Shown piece after piece: positions 36,085 through 45,312 of a stretch of 64,000 bases of DNA. Numbering within the stretch: position 1 is the stretch's first letter; every line of letters starts with the position of its first letter. The notes beneath the pieces are model-generated. The model searched no databases. It worked only from the letters and a program-made list of their open reading frames with translations, and had not been told where the DNA came from. The position numbers and the translations under genes are program-made. This stretch comes from Vibrio sp. JC009. GTDB taxonomy: Bacteria; Pseudomonadota; Gammaproteobacteria; Enterobacterales; Vibrionaceae. Location: assembly GCF_029016485.1 (NCBI RefSeq), contig NZ_CP092106.1, positions 1,178,001-1,242,000 of the forward strand, given 5' to 3'.

Positions 36085-36768
36085 GCGGTCAGCACCCAGC
36101 TCAAGTAGTTTGGCATTCCCACCGATAGCAGCAATATTTATCGTGCGGACTCTTTCGGTAATAAAGTGAAGTGCCAGCATAGGATCTCTGGAATTTGGCA
36201 AACGGGCTAAATCTGTTTCTGAAATCAGGGCTGTAATGGCATGCACACTGTCTGCCAGTGCTCTGTTTAATTTACCTGCTTTGCCGTTGTTACCAATATA
36301 AACAAGGCTTCGGATATCCTCACCAATTAGCTGTTCACTTGCTGCATAGTTTCGTTGTTGCAAAAGATTCTCTGGCATAATCGGGTTGCCGGATAGGTTG
36401 GAAGTGAAGCTGTTAATCGCTTCTTTATCACTGCATACAATAACGCTATTCCCGGTAATCATCAGTGAAACCAGCATAGAAACTACTGCCTTAAGAGCAT
36501 TGTTTTCATCCGAGTCAACCAGTAGAAGAGCAACACCACGCCCCTGAGTATAAAGCTCGTTTGTCTCTCCGGTGGGGCCGTTAAGAAATTCGGTTTTGGC
36601 GGCTATTTTCCCCGCATGATTAAGCTGATACCTGAATACTGCTTTAAGGTCATCCGGATAGGGACTGAATAGCTGGTTCAACACCTCGCACCTTTTTTCA
36701 GACTCTGTCAGGTTCCACTTTTCAAAGGCATTTAATGCTTGGTTGAAGCTGATATGATGTTGACTCAT
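36079..36768 (-). CDS. Stand-alone PutA C-terminal-like ALDH-superfamily domain, 229 aa
   Basis: The protein overlaps the putA end by four bases and follows it in the same operon. Segments GPTGETNELYTQGRGVALLL, MLVSLMITGNSVIVCSDKEA and ITALISETDLARLPNSRD resemble the Rossmann part of aldehyde dehydrogenases but no catalytic Cys or complete NAD site is present. Long PutA proteins carry a vestigial ALDH-superfamily domain at the C-terminus, and I interpret this gene as that domain encoded separately. In Vibrio genomes it is commonly annotated as a delta-1-pyrroline-5-carboxylate dehydrogenase, which overstates it. A structural role in the PutA complex is inference. Confidence 0.65.
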   Translation of the reverse strand: MSQHHISFNQALNAFEKWNLTESEKRCEVLNQLFSPYPDDLKAVFRYQLNHAGKIAAKTEFLNGPTGETNELYTQGRGVALLLVDSDENNALKAVVSMLVSLMITGNSVIVCSDKEAINSFTSNLSGNPIMPENLLQQRNYAASEQLIGEDIRSLVYIGNNGKAGKLNRALADSVHAITALISETDLARLPNSRDPMLALHFITERVRTINIAAIGGNAKLLELGADRS

Positions 36769-39700
36769 TTCTCTGCCTCCGAGTATTCAACCTGAGTAAA
36801 ACGATAGAGGTAATGTGGCCCGCCTGCTTTAGGTCCTGTACCTGATAATCCCTGTCCGCCAAAGGGTTGCACGCCAACTACGGCACCAACCTGATCCCGG
36901 TTAATATAGCTGTTGCCCACTTTAACCATCTGCTCAATCTGGCGGTAAGTAGTTTCATTGCGGCTGTGTATGCCCAGAGTCAAGCCGAAACCTGTGCTGT
37001 TTATATCTTCTATCAGCTTTGATAACTCTGAAGCCTTGTAGCGCAGGATATGCAAAACCGGACCGAAGTGTTCCTCTTTCAGGCATGAGATATCGGAGAT
37101 TTCAAAGGCACATGGAGCGACAAAATCACCGCTCTGACACTCATCGCTTAATTTCAGTTGCTTGATAAGATGCTGAGTGGATTTCATCTCTTCGATATGG
37201 GTTAGCAACTTGTTCTTTGCCGAAATATCTATTACTGGTCCCACATCAGTTTTGTGAAGATAGGGCAGACCGACATTAAGCTCATCCATAGCTCCGGAAA
37301 TGGCTTCAATGATGTTGTCGGCGATATCTTCCTGCACGCAAAGCACTCTCAGGGCTGAGCATCTTTGCCCGGCTGATGCAAATGCAGAACGAAGCACATC
37401 GCGCACAACCTGTTCCGGCAGGGCAGTGCTGTCTACAATCATGGCATTTTGTCCGCCGGTTTCAGCAATAAGTGGAACAGGGGCGCAATCTCTTGCAGCA
37501 AGTGTTCGGTTGATATTTTGTGCCGTCTGCGTTGAGCCGGTAAAGGCGACTCCGGCAATTGCAGGGTGGGAGGTCAGTATATTACCCAACTCTGATCCTG
37601 TTCCCGGAAGCAACTGGATAACACCATCCGGGAAACCTGCTTTGGAAATTAGCTGCATGGTTTTTGCGGCGATAAGTGATGTTTGCTCAGCGGGTTTGGC
37701 GATAACTGTGTTTCCGGCCATTGCGGCTGCGGTAATTTGTCCCAGAAAGATTGCCAAAGGAAAATTCCAGGGACTGATACAGACAAAAACGCCTCGGCCT
37801 GTCCGGGATACATTTACAGAAGTACCGTTAAAATCGGTAACAGTTTCTGGGCCAAAAACTTGTGTCTGACAAGCGTAATAACGGCAAAAATCAACGGCTT
37901 CTCGCACTTCATCAATAGCATCATGAATGGTTTTACCTGCTTCCTGATGACAGATGGCAACCAGTTCAGCCAGGTTTTCTTCAAGTAAATCCGCAAGCCT
38001 GTTCAGGTGCACAGCTCTTTCTGGAGCTGATTTCTTATTCCAGGTTTGAAATGCATCCTCTGCACTCACAATTGCGGTTTCAATTTGCTCATTTTGGGCA
38101 AAAACAACAGTGCCGACGGAAATATTCCGGTCATATGGAGCCGTGATATGTTGGACTGTATCTCCTGCATTTTTCATTTCTTCATAGAGGGAAGCGCCAT
38201 TAATGACAGGCCCTGCAATCCATGATTTTGACAAAAAAGCGTCAATATCAGCTTTAAGCGGAGCATACTCACTTTCAATGTCAATATTGATTCCCAGAGA
38301 GTTTTTCCTTTCAGGGAAGATATCCGGAGGAAGCGGAATCGCTTTATTATCGGGTGTCGGATGACTTAGCAACTGATCAACCGGATGGCGGGTCAGTTGT
38401 TCCACCGGACATTTTGCATCAACCAGTCTGTGCACAAACGAACTGTTGGCTCCGTTTTCAAGCAGGCGGCGGACCAGGTAGGGAAGTAGATCTTTATGGC
38501 TGCCCACCGGAGCGTAGATGCGAATACGTGGCTGATAACCGCTCATCAGATGGTTATACAAGGCTTCACCCATTCCGTGCAGTCGCTGGAACTCGTAATC
38601 CCTGCCTTCTCCCATCACCAAAACCGATGTGACGGTCTGCGCATTATGGCTGGCAAACTGCGGGAACAGGTTTTTATTCACCTCTGGATCTAATACAAAA
38701 CGGGCGCAGGCCAGATAGCTGACATCCGTTCCTTCCTTGCGGGTAAATACCGGGTAGTTAAGATATCCCCCTTGCTGAGCGAGCTTTATCTCACTGTCCC
38801 AGTATGCGCCTTTTACTACCCGGACAGGAATTCTGTCTCCCTGCCCGGCAGCGAGTTTATTCAGCCATGCAAAAACTGGCAGTGCGCGTTTGGAATAGGT
38901 TTGAACCACAATACCCAGTTCGCCCCAGCCCTGAATTTCCGGGTGATGGTAGAGCTTTTCAAACAGCCTGAGTGAAAGCGCCAGCCTGTCCATCTCTTCT
39001 GCATCAAGGGTTAGAGGAACCTCCAGTTGTCTGGCCCGTTTTGCCAGAGCAAGCAGGGTTGCGAAGAGCTCAGTCATAACCCGCTCTTGATTGGCAACGT
39101 TATAACGGGGATGCAGTGCGGAAAGCTTTATGGAAATGGAAGAGGAGCGCTGATTTCTCAGTGCCTTATGACTGCCCACTGATTCAATGGCACGCATATA
39201 ATCGGTAAAGTACTTTTCTGCATCAGCAGCGGTGAGAGCGGCTTCGCCCAGCATATCAAAAGAGTAGTCAAACCCCAGTGCCTGCTTCTCCTGTGCGTTG
39301 TTTTTTGCTTCTTCTATTGTCCGGCCCAGAACAAACTGGCGTCCCAATATCGCCATCGCCTGATTCATTGCCTGGCGGATTATCGGTTCAGACAGTTTAT
39401 TGACCAGGTGCGAGAGTGCTTTTACAGGAGTCGGAGATTTATCTTCCAGATTACAGACGGTTCCGGATAGCAGAAGCCCCCAGGTTGAGGCGTTAACGAA
39501 AACAGAATCGGAATGGCTCAGGTGAGATTGCCAGTCTGCAACCGAAAGTTTATCCCTGATTAATGCATCGGCGGTTGCCTTGTCCGGAATACGCATAAGG
39601 GCTTCGGCAAGGCACATCAGTAAAATACCTTCCTGAGTATCCAGGCTGTATTCCAGCAAAAGGGCGTCGACCATCTGAACGGATTCTTTGTCAGCACGAA

Positions 39701-39908
39701 TCGTCTGAATCAGGCTGCTGGCTTGATCTTCTATCTGCTGTTTTTCCGCCTCAGATGGGGTAGCAAGCGGAAGCAGTTGACTCTGGAGGCGAGCTTCATC
39801 TGTCATATAGAAAGATGAGATTTTTTCCCATAGTTGTTCTATAGGCATATTTATAAGCTGATTTTGTAACAAATCCATAGAATTCAATGCCCTGCGCAGT
39901 TGGTTCAT
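36765..39908 (-). CDS. putA: Bifunctional proline dehydrogenase / P5C dehydrogenase
   Basis: The 1047-residue enzyme oxidises proline to glutamate in two channelled steps. The FAD-dependent PRODH barrel occupies about residues 190-480 (SSSISIKLSALHPRYNV, VRVVKGAYWDSEIK, YLVRRLLENGANSSFVHRLVD). The NAD-dependent ALDH domain follows at about 550-1040 (ISPWNFPLAIFLGQITAAAM, PLIAETGGQNAMIVDSTAL, catalytic Cys in SAGQRCSALRVL near residue 848). No ribbon-helix-helix DNA-binding domain precedes it, so it should not be an autorepressor as in E. coli. It heads a two-gene operon with the ALDH-like satellite. Confidence 0.96.
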   Translation of the reverse strand: MNQLRRALNSMDLLQNQLINMPIEQLWEKISSFYMTDEARLQSQLLPLATPSEAEKQQIEDQASSLIQTIRADKESVQMVDALLLEYSLDTQEGILLMCLAEALMRIPDKATADALIRDKLSVADWQSHLSHSDSVFVNASTWGLLLSGTVCNLEDKSPTPVKALSHLVNKLSEPIIRQAMNQAMAILGRQFVLGRTIEEAKNNAQEKQALGFDYSFDMLGEAALTAADAEKYFTDYMRAIESVGSHKALRNQRSSSISIKLSALHPRYNVANQERVMTELFATLLALAKRARQLEVPLTLDAEEMDRLALSLRLFEKLYHHPEIQGWGELGIVVQTYSKRALPVFAWLNKLAAGQGDRIPVRVVKGAYWDSEIKLAQQGGYLNYPVFTRKEGTDVSYLACARFVLDPEVNKNLFPQFASHNAQTVTSVLVMGEGRDYEFQRLHGMGEALYNHLMSGYQPRIRIYAPVGSHKDLLPYLVRRLLENGANSSFVHRLVDAKCPVEQLTRHPVDQLLSHPTPDNKAIPLPPDIFPERKNSLGINIDIESEYAPLKADIDAFLSKSWIAGPVINGASLYEEMKNAGDTVQHITAPYDRNISVGTVVFAQNEQIETAIVSAEDAFQTWNKKSAPERAVHLNRLADLLEENLAELVAICHQEAGKTIHDAIDEVREAVDFCRYYACQTQVFGPETVTDFNGTSVNVSRTGRGVFVCISPWNFPLAIFLGQITAAAMAGNTVIAKPAEQTSLIAAKTMQLISKAGFPDGVIQLLPGTGSELGNILTSHPAIAGVAFTGSTQTAQNINRTLAARDCAPVPLIAETGGQNAMIVDSTALPEQVVRDVLRSAFASAGQRCSALRVLCVQEDIADNIIEAISGAMDELNVGLPYLHKTDVGPVIDISAKNKLLTHIEEMKSTQHLIKQLKLSDECQSGDFVAPCAFEISDISCLKEEHFGPVLHILRYKASELSKLIEDINSTGFGLTLGIHSRNETTYRQIEQMVKVGNSYINRDQVGAVVGVQPFGGQGLSGTGPKAGGPHYLYRFTQVEYSEAEK

Positions 39909-39952
39909 TTAAGTATAGATAAAAGTGTGCAATTTGCTTTGAAGTTGTCACT

Positions 39953-39967
39953 GCACCATTGTGGTGC
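39953..39967. promoter_or_regulatory. Inverted repeat upstream of putA
   Basis: GCACCA and TGGTGC flank TTG, 45 bases upstream of the putA start codon on the divergent side. It is a possible operator. The rest of the 292-base gap to 40200 holds the sigma-54 promoter of the next gene. Confidence 0.4.
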
Positions 39968-40043
39968 GAAATAGATCATTGCTGGGCAAAGGGGGGCTAG
40001 ATAATCTAACTGGTGATGGAGTAAGTTTGCAGATAAATAATCC

Positions 40044-40065
40044 ACTAAATGCAAATTTATTTAGT
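40044..40065. promoter_or_regulatory. 22-bp dyad upstream of the sigma-54 promoter at 40127
   Basis: ACTAAAT and ATTTAGT flank an 8-base AT-rich centre, ending about 62 bases before the -24 GG. Its sequence differs from the T6SS dyads, so a different activator is implied. Confidence 0.4.
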
Positions 40066-40126
40066 TATAAGCTCGATAATGAATAAAAATTCAGAAATGA
40101 ATTACTTTTATTGATTTTGTCGGTTC

Positions 40127-40141
40127 TGGCACGCCCCTTGT
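40127..40141 (+). promoter_or_regulatory. Sigma-54 (-24/-12) promoter of the unknown gene at 40201
   Basis: TGGCACGCCCCTTGT has GG at 40128-40129 and GT at 40140-40141, exact N10 spacing. The -24 half TGGCACG is a perfect consensus match. The coding start is 60 bases after the -12 element. Confidence 0.78.
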
Positions 40142-40200
40142 ATTGTTACTAATAACAGCAGCACTATCGAGTTAACAGCCAAAATACACAGGGGGAGCGT

Positions 40201-40722
40201 ATGTTAGATTCAAGTGTCGTTACGAAAAGTATTGAAAAACACCTCTCACAATCTGCGGGAAATCCGATCATATTTTGTGGGGATGCGTCCATAGCGTCGA
40301 AAGTCAGCGACAGCCATGACGTAACGTATGTAGATTCCAGTATGGAGGCATTGAAAGAGGTACAAAGCCAGTACTCCGGGATCAGAAAAACGGCGAAAGC
40401 AGATGTGCTTGATTATATCTACTTTAATGCGTCATCGAGTCTGGTTATCTTTTCAGAGGTCAGTGCCGGCTGGCATCACTCTTTTCAGATGGAAAAGCTG
40501 ATTACAGCAATTGAGAGAAACCGCTATAAGTTGGTGGTTCTGGAATTTTTGGATGAAGAGGCGACAGCGCTAAGCAGTGGCTCCGGCATTAAGTTGAGCA
40601 CTTTTAACAAAAAGCAGCTGCTTAGTTCTCTGGGATGCAGACTTCGCCGCTACAGTGTTGAGCTTCAGCCTTCGCTGTCATCAGAAGATACGAGCTTTAC
40701 TCTTGTGATCAGGAAGAAGTAA
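40201..40722 (+). CDS. Hypothetical protein, 173 aa, possibly Rossmann/methyltransferase-like
   Basis: I do not recognise a family. The N-terminal NPIIFCGDASIASKVSDSHD and YVDSSMEALKEVQ, followed by LDYIYFNASSSLVIFSEV, suggest alternating strands and helices like a Rossmann or methyltransferase fold, but the SAM-binding glycine loop is not complete. There is no signal peptide or membrane segment. GGGGAG before the ATG is a good ribosome site and a well-formed sigma-54 promoter lies upstream, so it is expressed under an enhancer-binding protein. It converges with xdhC, overlapping its end by 14 bases, and it is divergent from putA. Its role is unknown. Confidence 0.75.
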   Translation: MLDSSVVTKSIEKHLSQSAGNPIIFCGDASIASKVSDSHDVTYVDSSMEALKEVQSQYSGIRKTAKADVLDYIYFNASSSLVIFSEVSAGWHHSFQMEKLITAIERNRYKLVVLEFLDEEATALSSGSGIKLSTFNKKQLLSSLGCRLRRYSVELQPSLSSEDTSFTLVIRKK

Positions 40723-41491
40723 AACGGCTTATCAGCTGAGCGGATACAGAGACAGCAATTTGCATTGGCAATTTCCCTTTTATATCGGGGTGACCGATAG
40801 GGCAGGTTAATTGCGAAAGAAGCTCCGGGGCTGAAAGGTGTTCATTGAGATACCTTTCAGCCTGTTTTCTTTTAGACTTTGAGCCAATCAGGCCAACATA
40901 AGAAAAACAGTTTCTTTCCAGCGCATATTGAACGACTTTAAAGTCGAGTTGGTGTTCATGTGTCATCACCAGAATAGAAGTATGTTCGCTCAGTTCACTG
41001 ATGATGCTTTCAGGTTGCTCGCTGTGACGGGTAATAATATTTAGCGGCTCCAGTTTATCCAGCCACTCTTTTCTGGAGTCTACGACGGTAACGGAGCAGG
41101 GAAGCTGGCTGAGGATCAGACAGAGCGACTGACAAACATGACCGGCTCCGAAAATGACGACCTTTGGCTGGTTTATATTCCGGTATTCAAACAGAACTTT
41201 CAGAGATCCACCACATGCCTGACCATGCTTGTTGTCCAGCATGAAACCTTCGCTCCCTATTTTTATTTCTGACGATGTCAGTTCCTTTCGGGCTTTGTTT
41301 ATCACATCAAACTCAAGCTTACCGCCCCCAAGGGAACCAAACTCTTCGTTTGCTGTGATCACCATCTTTGCTCCGGTTTCTCCCGGAACAGAACCAGACT
41401 TAGAGAGGATGGTCGCCAGGCAGTAAGCAGAACCTTGGGTTTCCAGTTTCTGACAGGCGTGGTGCCACTGATTATTCTTATTCATTTTCAT
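40709..41491 (-). CDS. xdhC: Xanthine dehydrogenase accessory protein XdhC
   Basis: The 260-residue protein inserts the sulfurated molybdenum cofactor into xanthine dehydrogenase. N-terminal XdhC_CoxI part: CLATILSKSGSVPGETGAKM, shown in part, and GSLGGGKLEFDVI. The C-terminal Rossmann part is VVIFGAGHVCQSLCLILSQL and SYVGLIGSKSKRKQAERYL, ending PIGHPDIKGKLPMQIAVSVS. It overlaps xdhB by 14 bases and forms the last gene of xdhA-xdhB-xdhC. Confidence 0.93.
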   Translation of the reverse strand: MKMNKNNQWHHACQKLETQGSAYCLATILSKSGSVPGETGAKMVITANEEFGSLGGGKLEFDVINKARKELTSSEIKIGSEGFMLDNKHGQACGGSLKVLFEYRNINQPKVVIFGAGHVCQSLCLILSQLPCSVTVVDSRKEWLDKLEPLNIITRHSEQPESIISELSEHTSILVMTHEHQLDFKVVQYALERNCFSYVGLIGSKSKRKQAERYLNEHLSAPELLSQLTCPIGHPDIKGKLPMQIAVSVSAQLISRFTSS

Positions 41492-43820
41492 CCTTAGCCA
41501 TCTTCTGGTGCTGATCTACACAGGCCTTCAGTATCTGCTCAGAGGTTGCTGGTGTATTTAGTTCCGGTATGAGCTTATGGTTGCTAATTGAGGCGACAGC
41601 ATCGTATATGGCGCACCAGACGCTGATTGCCAGCAAAAACGGGGGCTCACCGATTGCTTTTGAATGGTAAATGCTGTGCTCCGGGTTGGCGTTGTTGTAC
41701 AGGGTAATATTCATTTGATCCGGATAATCGCCTATTGTCGGGATCTTATAGCTTGCCGGTGTGTTGGTAAGCAGCTTTCCGTCTTTGTCCCAGATCAGTT
41801 CTTCCGTGGTCAGCCAGCCCATTCCCTGAATAAATGCCCCCTCTATCTGTCCAGTGTCTATAGCCGGGTTCAGGCTGTTTCCCACATCCTGAATAATATC
41901 CGTCCGGGTGACTTTCATCTCTCCGGTTAGTGTATCTACTTTCACTTCTGAGCATGCCGCGCCGATGGAAAAGTAGTAGAAGGGGTGACCTTCGCCCTTT
42001 TCTCTGTCGTACCAGACTTTTGGTGTTTTATAAAAACCGGTAGCGGACAGGGATACCCGGTTTATATAAGCCAGCTGGATAAATTTTGTCCACTCAAGTT
42101 TTTCTGTTTCTGTTACGAGCAGACCATCGGTTATCCGGGGTGGGGTACTTAATTGGAAATGCTCGGTAGCAAACTCCAACAGTCTCTTTTTGATAGTTTG
42201 GGCGGCCTTGTAGACTGCCATTCCGTTAAGATCTGCGCTGGATGAGGCTGCTGTCGGGGAGGTATTGGGAACTTTGTCTGTCCGGGTTGAGGTAACCAGT
42301 ATCAGCTCTGCCGGAATTCCCAGTGCTTCTGCAACAATTTGCTGAATCTTGGTGTTGATTCCCTGGCCCATTTCCGTGCCACCATGGGATACCTGAACAC
42401 TACCATCGGTATAGATATGGATTAATCCGCCAGCCTGATTTAAAAAAGTGGCAGTGAACGCGATACCGAATTTTATCGGGGTTAGAGCCAATCCTTTTTT
42501 AATTACGGGATTGCTTAAATTCCACTGGTTGATCTCTTGCCTGCGTTTGCGGTAGCCACTGCTTTTTTCCAGTGTTTTGAACACTTCAGAGAGCACTTGG
42601 TGTTGTTCAACCTGCATACCGTAATGAGTCAGTTCTTTCCCCTCTTGATATCTGTTTTTCAGACGAACATCCAAAGCATCCTGACCCGTTCGGATACTAA
42701 GATCCTGCATAGCTTTTTCTATCAGCATTGCAGCCTGAGGTGCGCCAAAACCACGAAAAGCCGTATTGGAAACCGTGTCGGTTCTCAGGTATTTTCCGGT
42801 GATGGAGGCGTGGTTGAGAAAGTAGGCATTATCACAAAGCAGTATGGCCCTTTCCATTATGGCCTGAGAAAGGTCTGGTGAATGACCGCAGAGCGCATTC
42901 ATTTCCAGTCTGCAATGCTGAATTACGCCGTCCTTGTTTGTGCCTAACTGGTAATGACTGACAAAAGGGTGACGTTTTCCTGTGACCTCCATATCTACAC
43001 TGCGCGGAAGACGAATTTTTACCATCTTCCCGCTAAGGCTTGAACCGAGTGCAGCAAGGCATGCCCATTGTGTCGCGTTGCTTTCTTTTCCTCCGAATCC
43101 ACCGCCAATTCGCCGGGTATCGACGACAACTTTATTGAACGGAATATCCAGCACCTTAGCGATCATTTTCTGAACTTCAGACGGATTCTGACTGGATGTC
43201 TGGATAAAGATGCCCCCATCTTCAGTGGACTCTGCCAGACTGACTTGCCCCTCCAGATAGAAGTGCTCCTGTCCTCCGGTGGAAATAGTGCCCTCAAGGC
43301 GGATATCACAGTCACCTATTTCAGAGTCGCTGACTTGCGCACCGATATGGCACGGACTGATAAGTGGGGGCTTATTCTTAGCCGTGGCATAATCTGTAGC
43401 AGATGTTTGTTTTTTATATGTGATTTCGGCTAGCTCAGAGGCTCGCCATGCCTGCTTATGACCTTTAGCCAGTACCAACGCTATGGCCTGAGAGTGAAAC
43501 CGTATGCTTCCATCAGAAAGTAGGGGGTCACCGCAGTCTAAAGTCCCGATATCTTTAAGGCCCGGAATATCACTTTCGCTGTAGACAGCAACCACTCCGG
43601 CGTGGAGCTTTACTTTGCTGAAATCAGCAGAGAGGATTTCGCCTTTTGCGATATCAGCACAGATTACCGCTGCATGCAGGCAGCTTTCCGATACCGCATA
43701 GTCATCCACATACACGGCTTTACCGGTTACCTGTTTTTCAGCGCTTTCGTGTTTTAGCGGACAACCGATGAATTTATTGTTGCCTGCTTGCCCTATTATC
43801 TGAATAACTCTACGCTTCAT
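41478..43820 (-). CDS. xdhB: Xanthine dehydrogenase molybdopterin-binding subunit
   Basis: The 780-residue large subunit oxidises hypoxanthine and xanthine to urate at the Mo centre. Signature segments: GQEHFYLEGQVSLAE, RIGGGFGGKES, LRTDTVSNTAFRGFGAPQAA, THYGMQVEQHQV, VSHGGTEMGQGINTKIQQIV and PTAASSSADLNGMAVYKAA, ending with AIGEPPFLLAISVWCAIYDA, where Glu is the catalytic base. The product fits the two-subunit bacterial enzyme. It overlaps xdhA by 11 bases and xdhC by 14, so all three are translationally coupled. Confidence 0.95.
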   Translation of the reverse strand: MKRRVIQIIGQAGNNKFIGCPLKHESAEKQVTGKAVYVDDYAVSESCLHAAVICADIAKGEILSADFSKVKLHAGVVAVYSESDIPGLKDIGTLDCGDPLLSDGSIRFHSQAIALVLAKGHKQAWRASELAEITYKKQTSATDYATAKNKPPLISPCHIGAQVSDSEIGDCDIRLEGTISTGGQEHFYLEGQVSLAESTEDGGIFIQTSSQNPSEVQKMIAKVLDIPFNKVVVDTRRIGGGFGGKESNATQWACLAALGSSLSGKMVKIRLPRSVDMEVTGKRHPFVSHYQLGTNKDGVIQHCRLEMNALCGHSPDLSQAIMERAILLCDNAYFLNHASITGKYLRTDTVSNTAFRGFGAPQAAMLIEKAMQDLSIRTGQDALDVRLKNRYQEGKELTHYGMQVEQHQVLSEVFKTLEKSSGYRKRRQEINQWNLSNPVIKKGLALTPIKFGIAFTATFLNQAGGLIHIYTDGSVQVSHGGTEMGQGINTKIQQIVAEALGIPAELILVTSTRTDKVPNTSPTAASSSADLNGMAVYKAAQTIKKRLLEFATEHFQLSTPPRITDGLLVTETEKLEWTKFIQLAYINRVSLSATGFYKTPKVWYDREKGEGHPFYYFSIGAACSEVKVDTLTGEMKVTRTDIIQDVGNSLNPAIDTGQIEGAFIQGMGWLTTEELIWDKDGKLLTNTPASYKIPTIGDYPDQMNITLYNNANPEHSIYHSKAIGEPPFLLAISVWCAIYDAVASISNHKLIPELNTPATSEQILKACVDQHQKMAKDENE

Positions 43821-45216
43821 CGGTTATCCTCGCTGAAATTTTGTGATATTGCAGATAAAAGCGGCGAAAAAGATTCTGCACTACCAGAGTCCGGTATTCT
43901 GCGCTCATGCGAAGATCTGAAATGGGATGAATGCAGTCCGGAATTTTAGCGATGACTTTATCCAGAGTAGGCTGATTGAATTCATTTCCTGTAATAATCG
44001 CTTCTATCTGGTGAAGCTGAAGTGTTCTTTCCGCAACGCCTCCGGCAGCAATAATACAGTTTGTTATTTTGTTATCCGGGGAGGTGGTGATGTTGATTCC
44101 CAGTACAACACTGGAAATATCATCCTCGTTTCGTTTGCTTATTTTATATATGGCGTAGCTCTGGTTGTCTGAAAGGGGAGGAATATAAATGGCACTTACC
44201 CACTGATTCGTTTTAAGTAGGGTTTTGCAGTAGCCGGTTATATAGTCTTCTGGCTTAAATAATTGCTTTTGTTCACCATCATCCACTTCAATCTTTCCGT
44301 CCAGGCTAATCAGCAGAGGGGCGATATCGCCAATTGGTGATGCGTGTCCAAGACTGCCACCCATTGTAGCCCGGTTGCGGATTGACAGGCTGCCGACTCT
44401 GGAAAGCAGTTCGTCTGTTTCCGGATAGTGTTCTTTCATAAAAGAGTGCAGTCTGGCGAGAGTAACGGCTGCGCCGATTCGCCAGCCGTTATCGGTTTGC
44501 CCGATTTGGGTCAGGTCATCAACGTCAGATATATCGATAAGTTGCGGCAGTGCTTTATGCTCCTGTGTTACTTCCAGCGCCAGATCTGTGCCTCCGGCGA
44601 TAAGCCGCGCATTGGGCAATGCTTTTAATGCGTTTGCCAGTTCTGCCCGGTTTGATGGTTTAAGGTAGTTTTCGGTTTGTTGCTTTCTGCATTGTTTCAT
44701 CCAGGCGATGACACGGGCTTCATCGTTATCGGCAATGTGAGGCAGCTCAGATACCTGCTGGGCCACTTCGATTAGGGGGCCGTATCCGGTACAACGGCAC
44801 AGGTTTCCGGTAAGAAACTCTTCCGGGTGTTCAGGCTTAGCAGTCTGCTTTGAAAGTGCGTATAAAGACATCACAAAACCGGGAGTGCAGAATCCGCATT
44901 GAGTAGCATGTTTATCTACAAGAAGTTTTTGAATGGGATGCAGCTCTCGTCCTTGTTGCAGATGCTCGACGGTAATAATCTGTTTACCGTGCAATGCATT
45001 TAACGGGGTAATGCAGGAATTAATATGCTGATAATGGAGAGTGCTATTTTTTCCGGGACTTACAACAACGACAGTACATGCCCCGCAGTCGCCACTGGCA
45101 CAACCTTCTTTTGTTCCGGTTAATTTTTGATGCTGACGCAGCCAGTCAAGCAGCATCAGGTCGGAAGGAGTCTCCGGCAGCTCAAGAACCTGGTCGTTTA
45201 GCATCAGTTCAAGCAT
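43810..45216 (-). CDS. xdhA: Xanthine dehydrogenase small subunit (2Fe-2S and FAD)
   Basis: The 468-residue electron-transfer subunit carries two [2Fe-2S] clusters: the first plant-type in GTKEGCASGDCGACTVVVV, the second in QCGFCTPGFVMSLYAL plus LTGNLCRCTGYGPLI. A FAD-binding region follows at about residues 180-350 (RLIAGGTDLALEVTQEH, RNRATMGGSLGHASPIGD) and a CO-dehydrogenase flavoprotein C-terminal domain at the end. It passes electrons from the Mo centre to NAD. It is the first gene of xdhABC, divergent from adenine deaminase, with which it shares a 96-base promoter region. Confidence 0.95.
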   Translation of the reverse strand: MLELMLNDQVLELPETPSDLMLLDWLRQHQKLTGTKEGCASGDCGACTVVVVSPGKNSTLHYQHINSCITPLNALHGKQIITVEHLQQGRELHPIQKLLVDKHATQCGFCTPGFVMSLYALSKQTAKPEHPEEFLTGNLCRCTGYGPLIEVAQQVSELPHIADNDEARVIAWMKQCRKQQTENYLKPSNRAELANALKALPNARLIAGGTDLALEVTQEHKALPQLIDISDVDDLTQIGQTDNGWRIGAAVTLARLHSFMKEHYPETDELLSRVGSLSIRNRATMGGSLGHASPIGDIAPLLISLDGKIEVDDGEQKQLFKPEDYITGYCKTLLKTNQWVSAIYIPPLSDNQSYAIYKISKRNEDDISSVVLGINITTSPDNKITNCIIAAGGVAERTLQLHQIEAIITGNEFNQPTLDKVIAKIPDCIHPISDLRMSAEYRTLVVQNLFRRFYLQYHKISARITDEA

Positions 45217-45312
45217 AGCGCTTCCCTAAAAATTAACCTGTAATACAATGAGTATAGTTTGATGCTTAGACATGGATAACCTATTCTTTTAAAAAGAAAT
45301 CAAATAGAGCGA

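Noticed and set aside
45217..45312. Possible adenine riboswitch before the adenine deaminase gene, as in V. vulnificus add
   Set aside because: The 96-base leader has none of the conserved purine-aptamer core (no TATAAT...CTACC...AGAG pattern) and is short.
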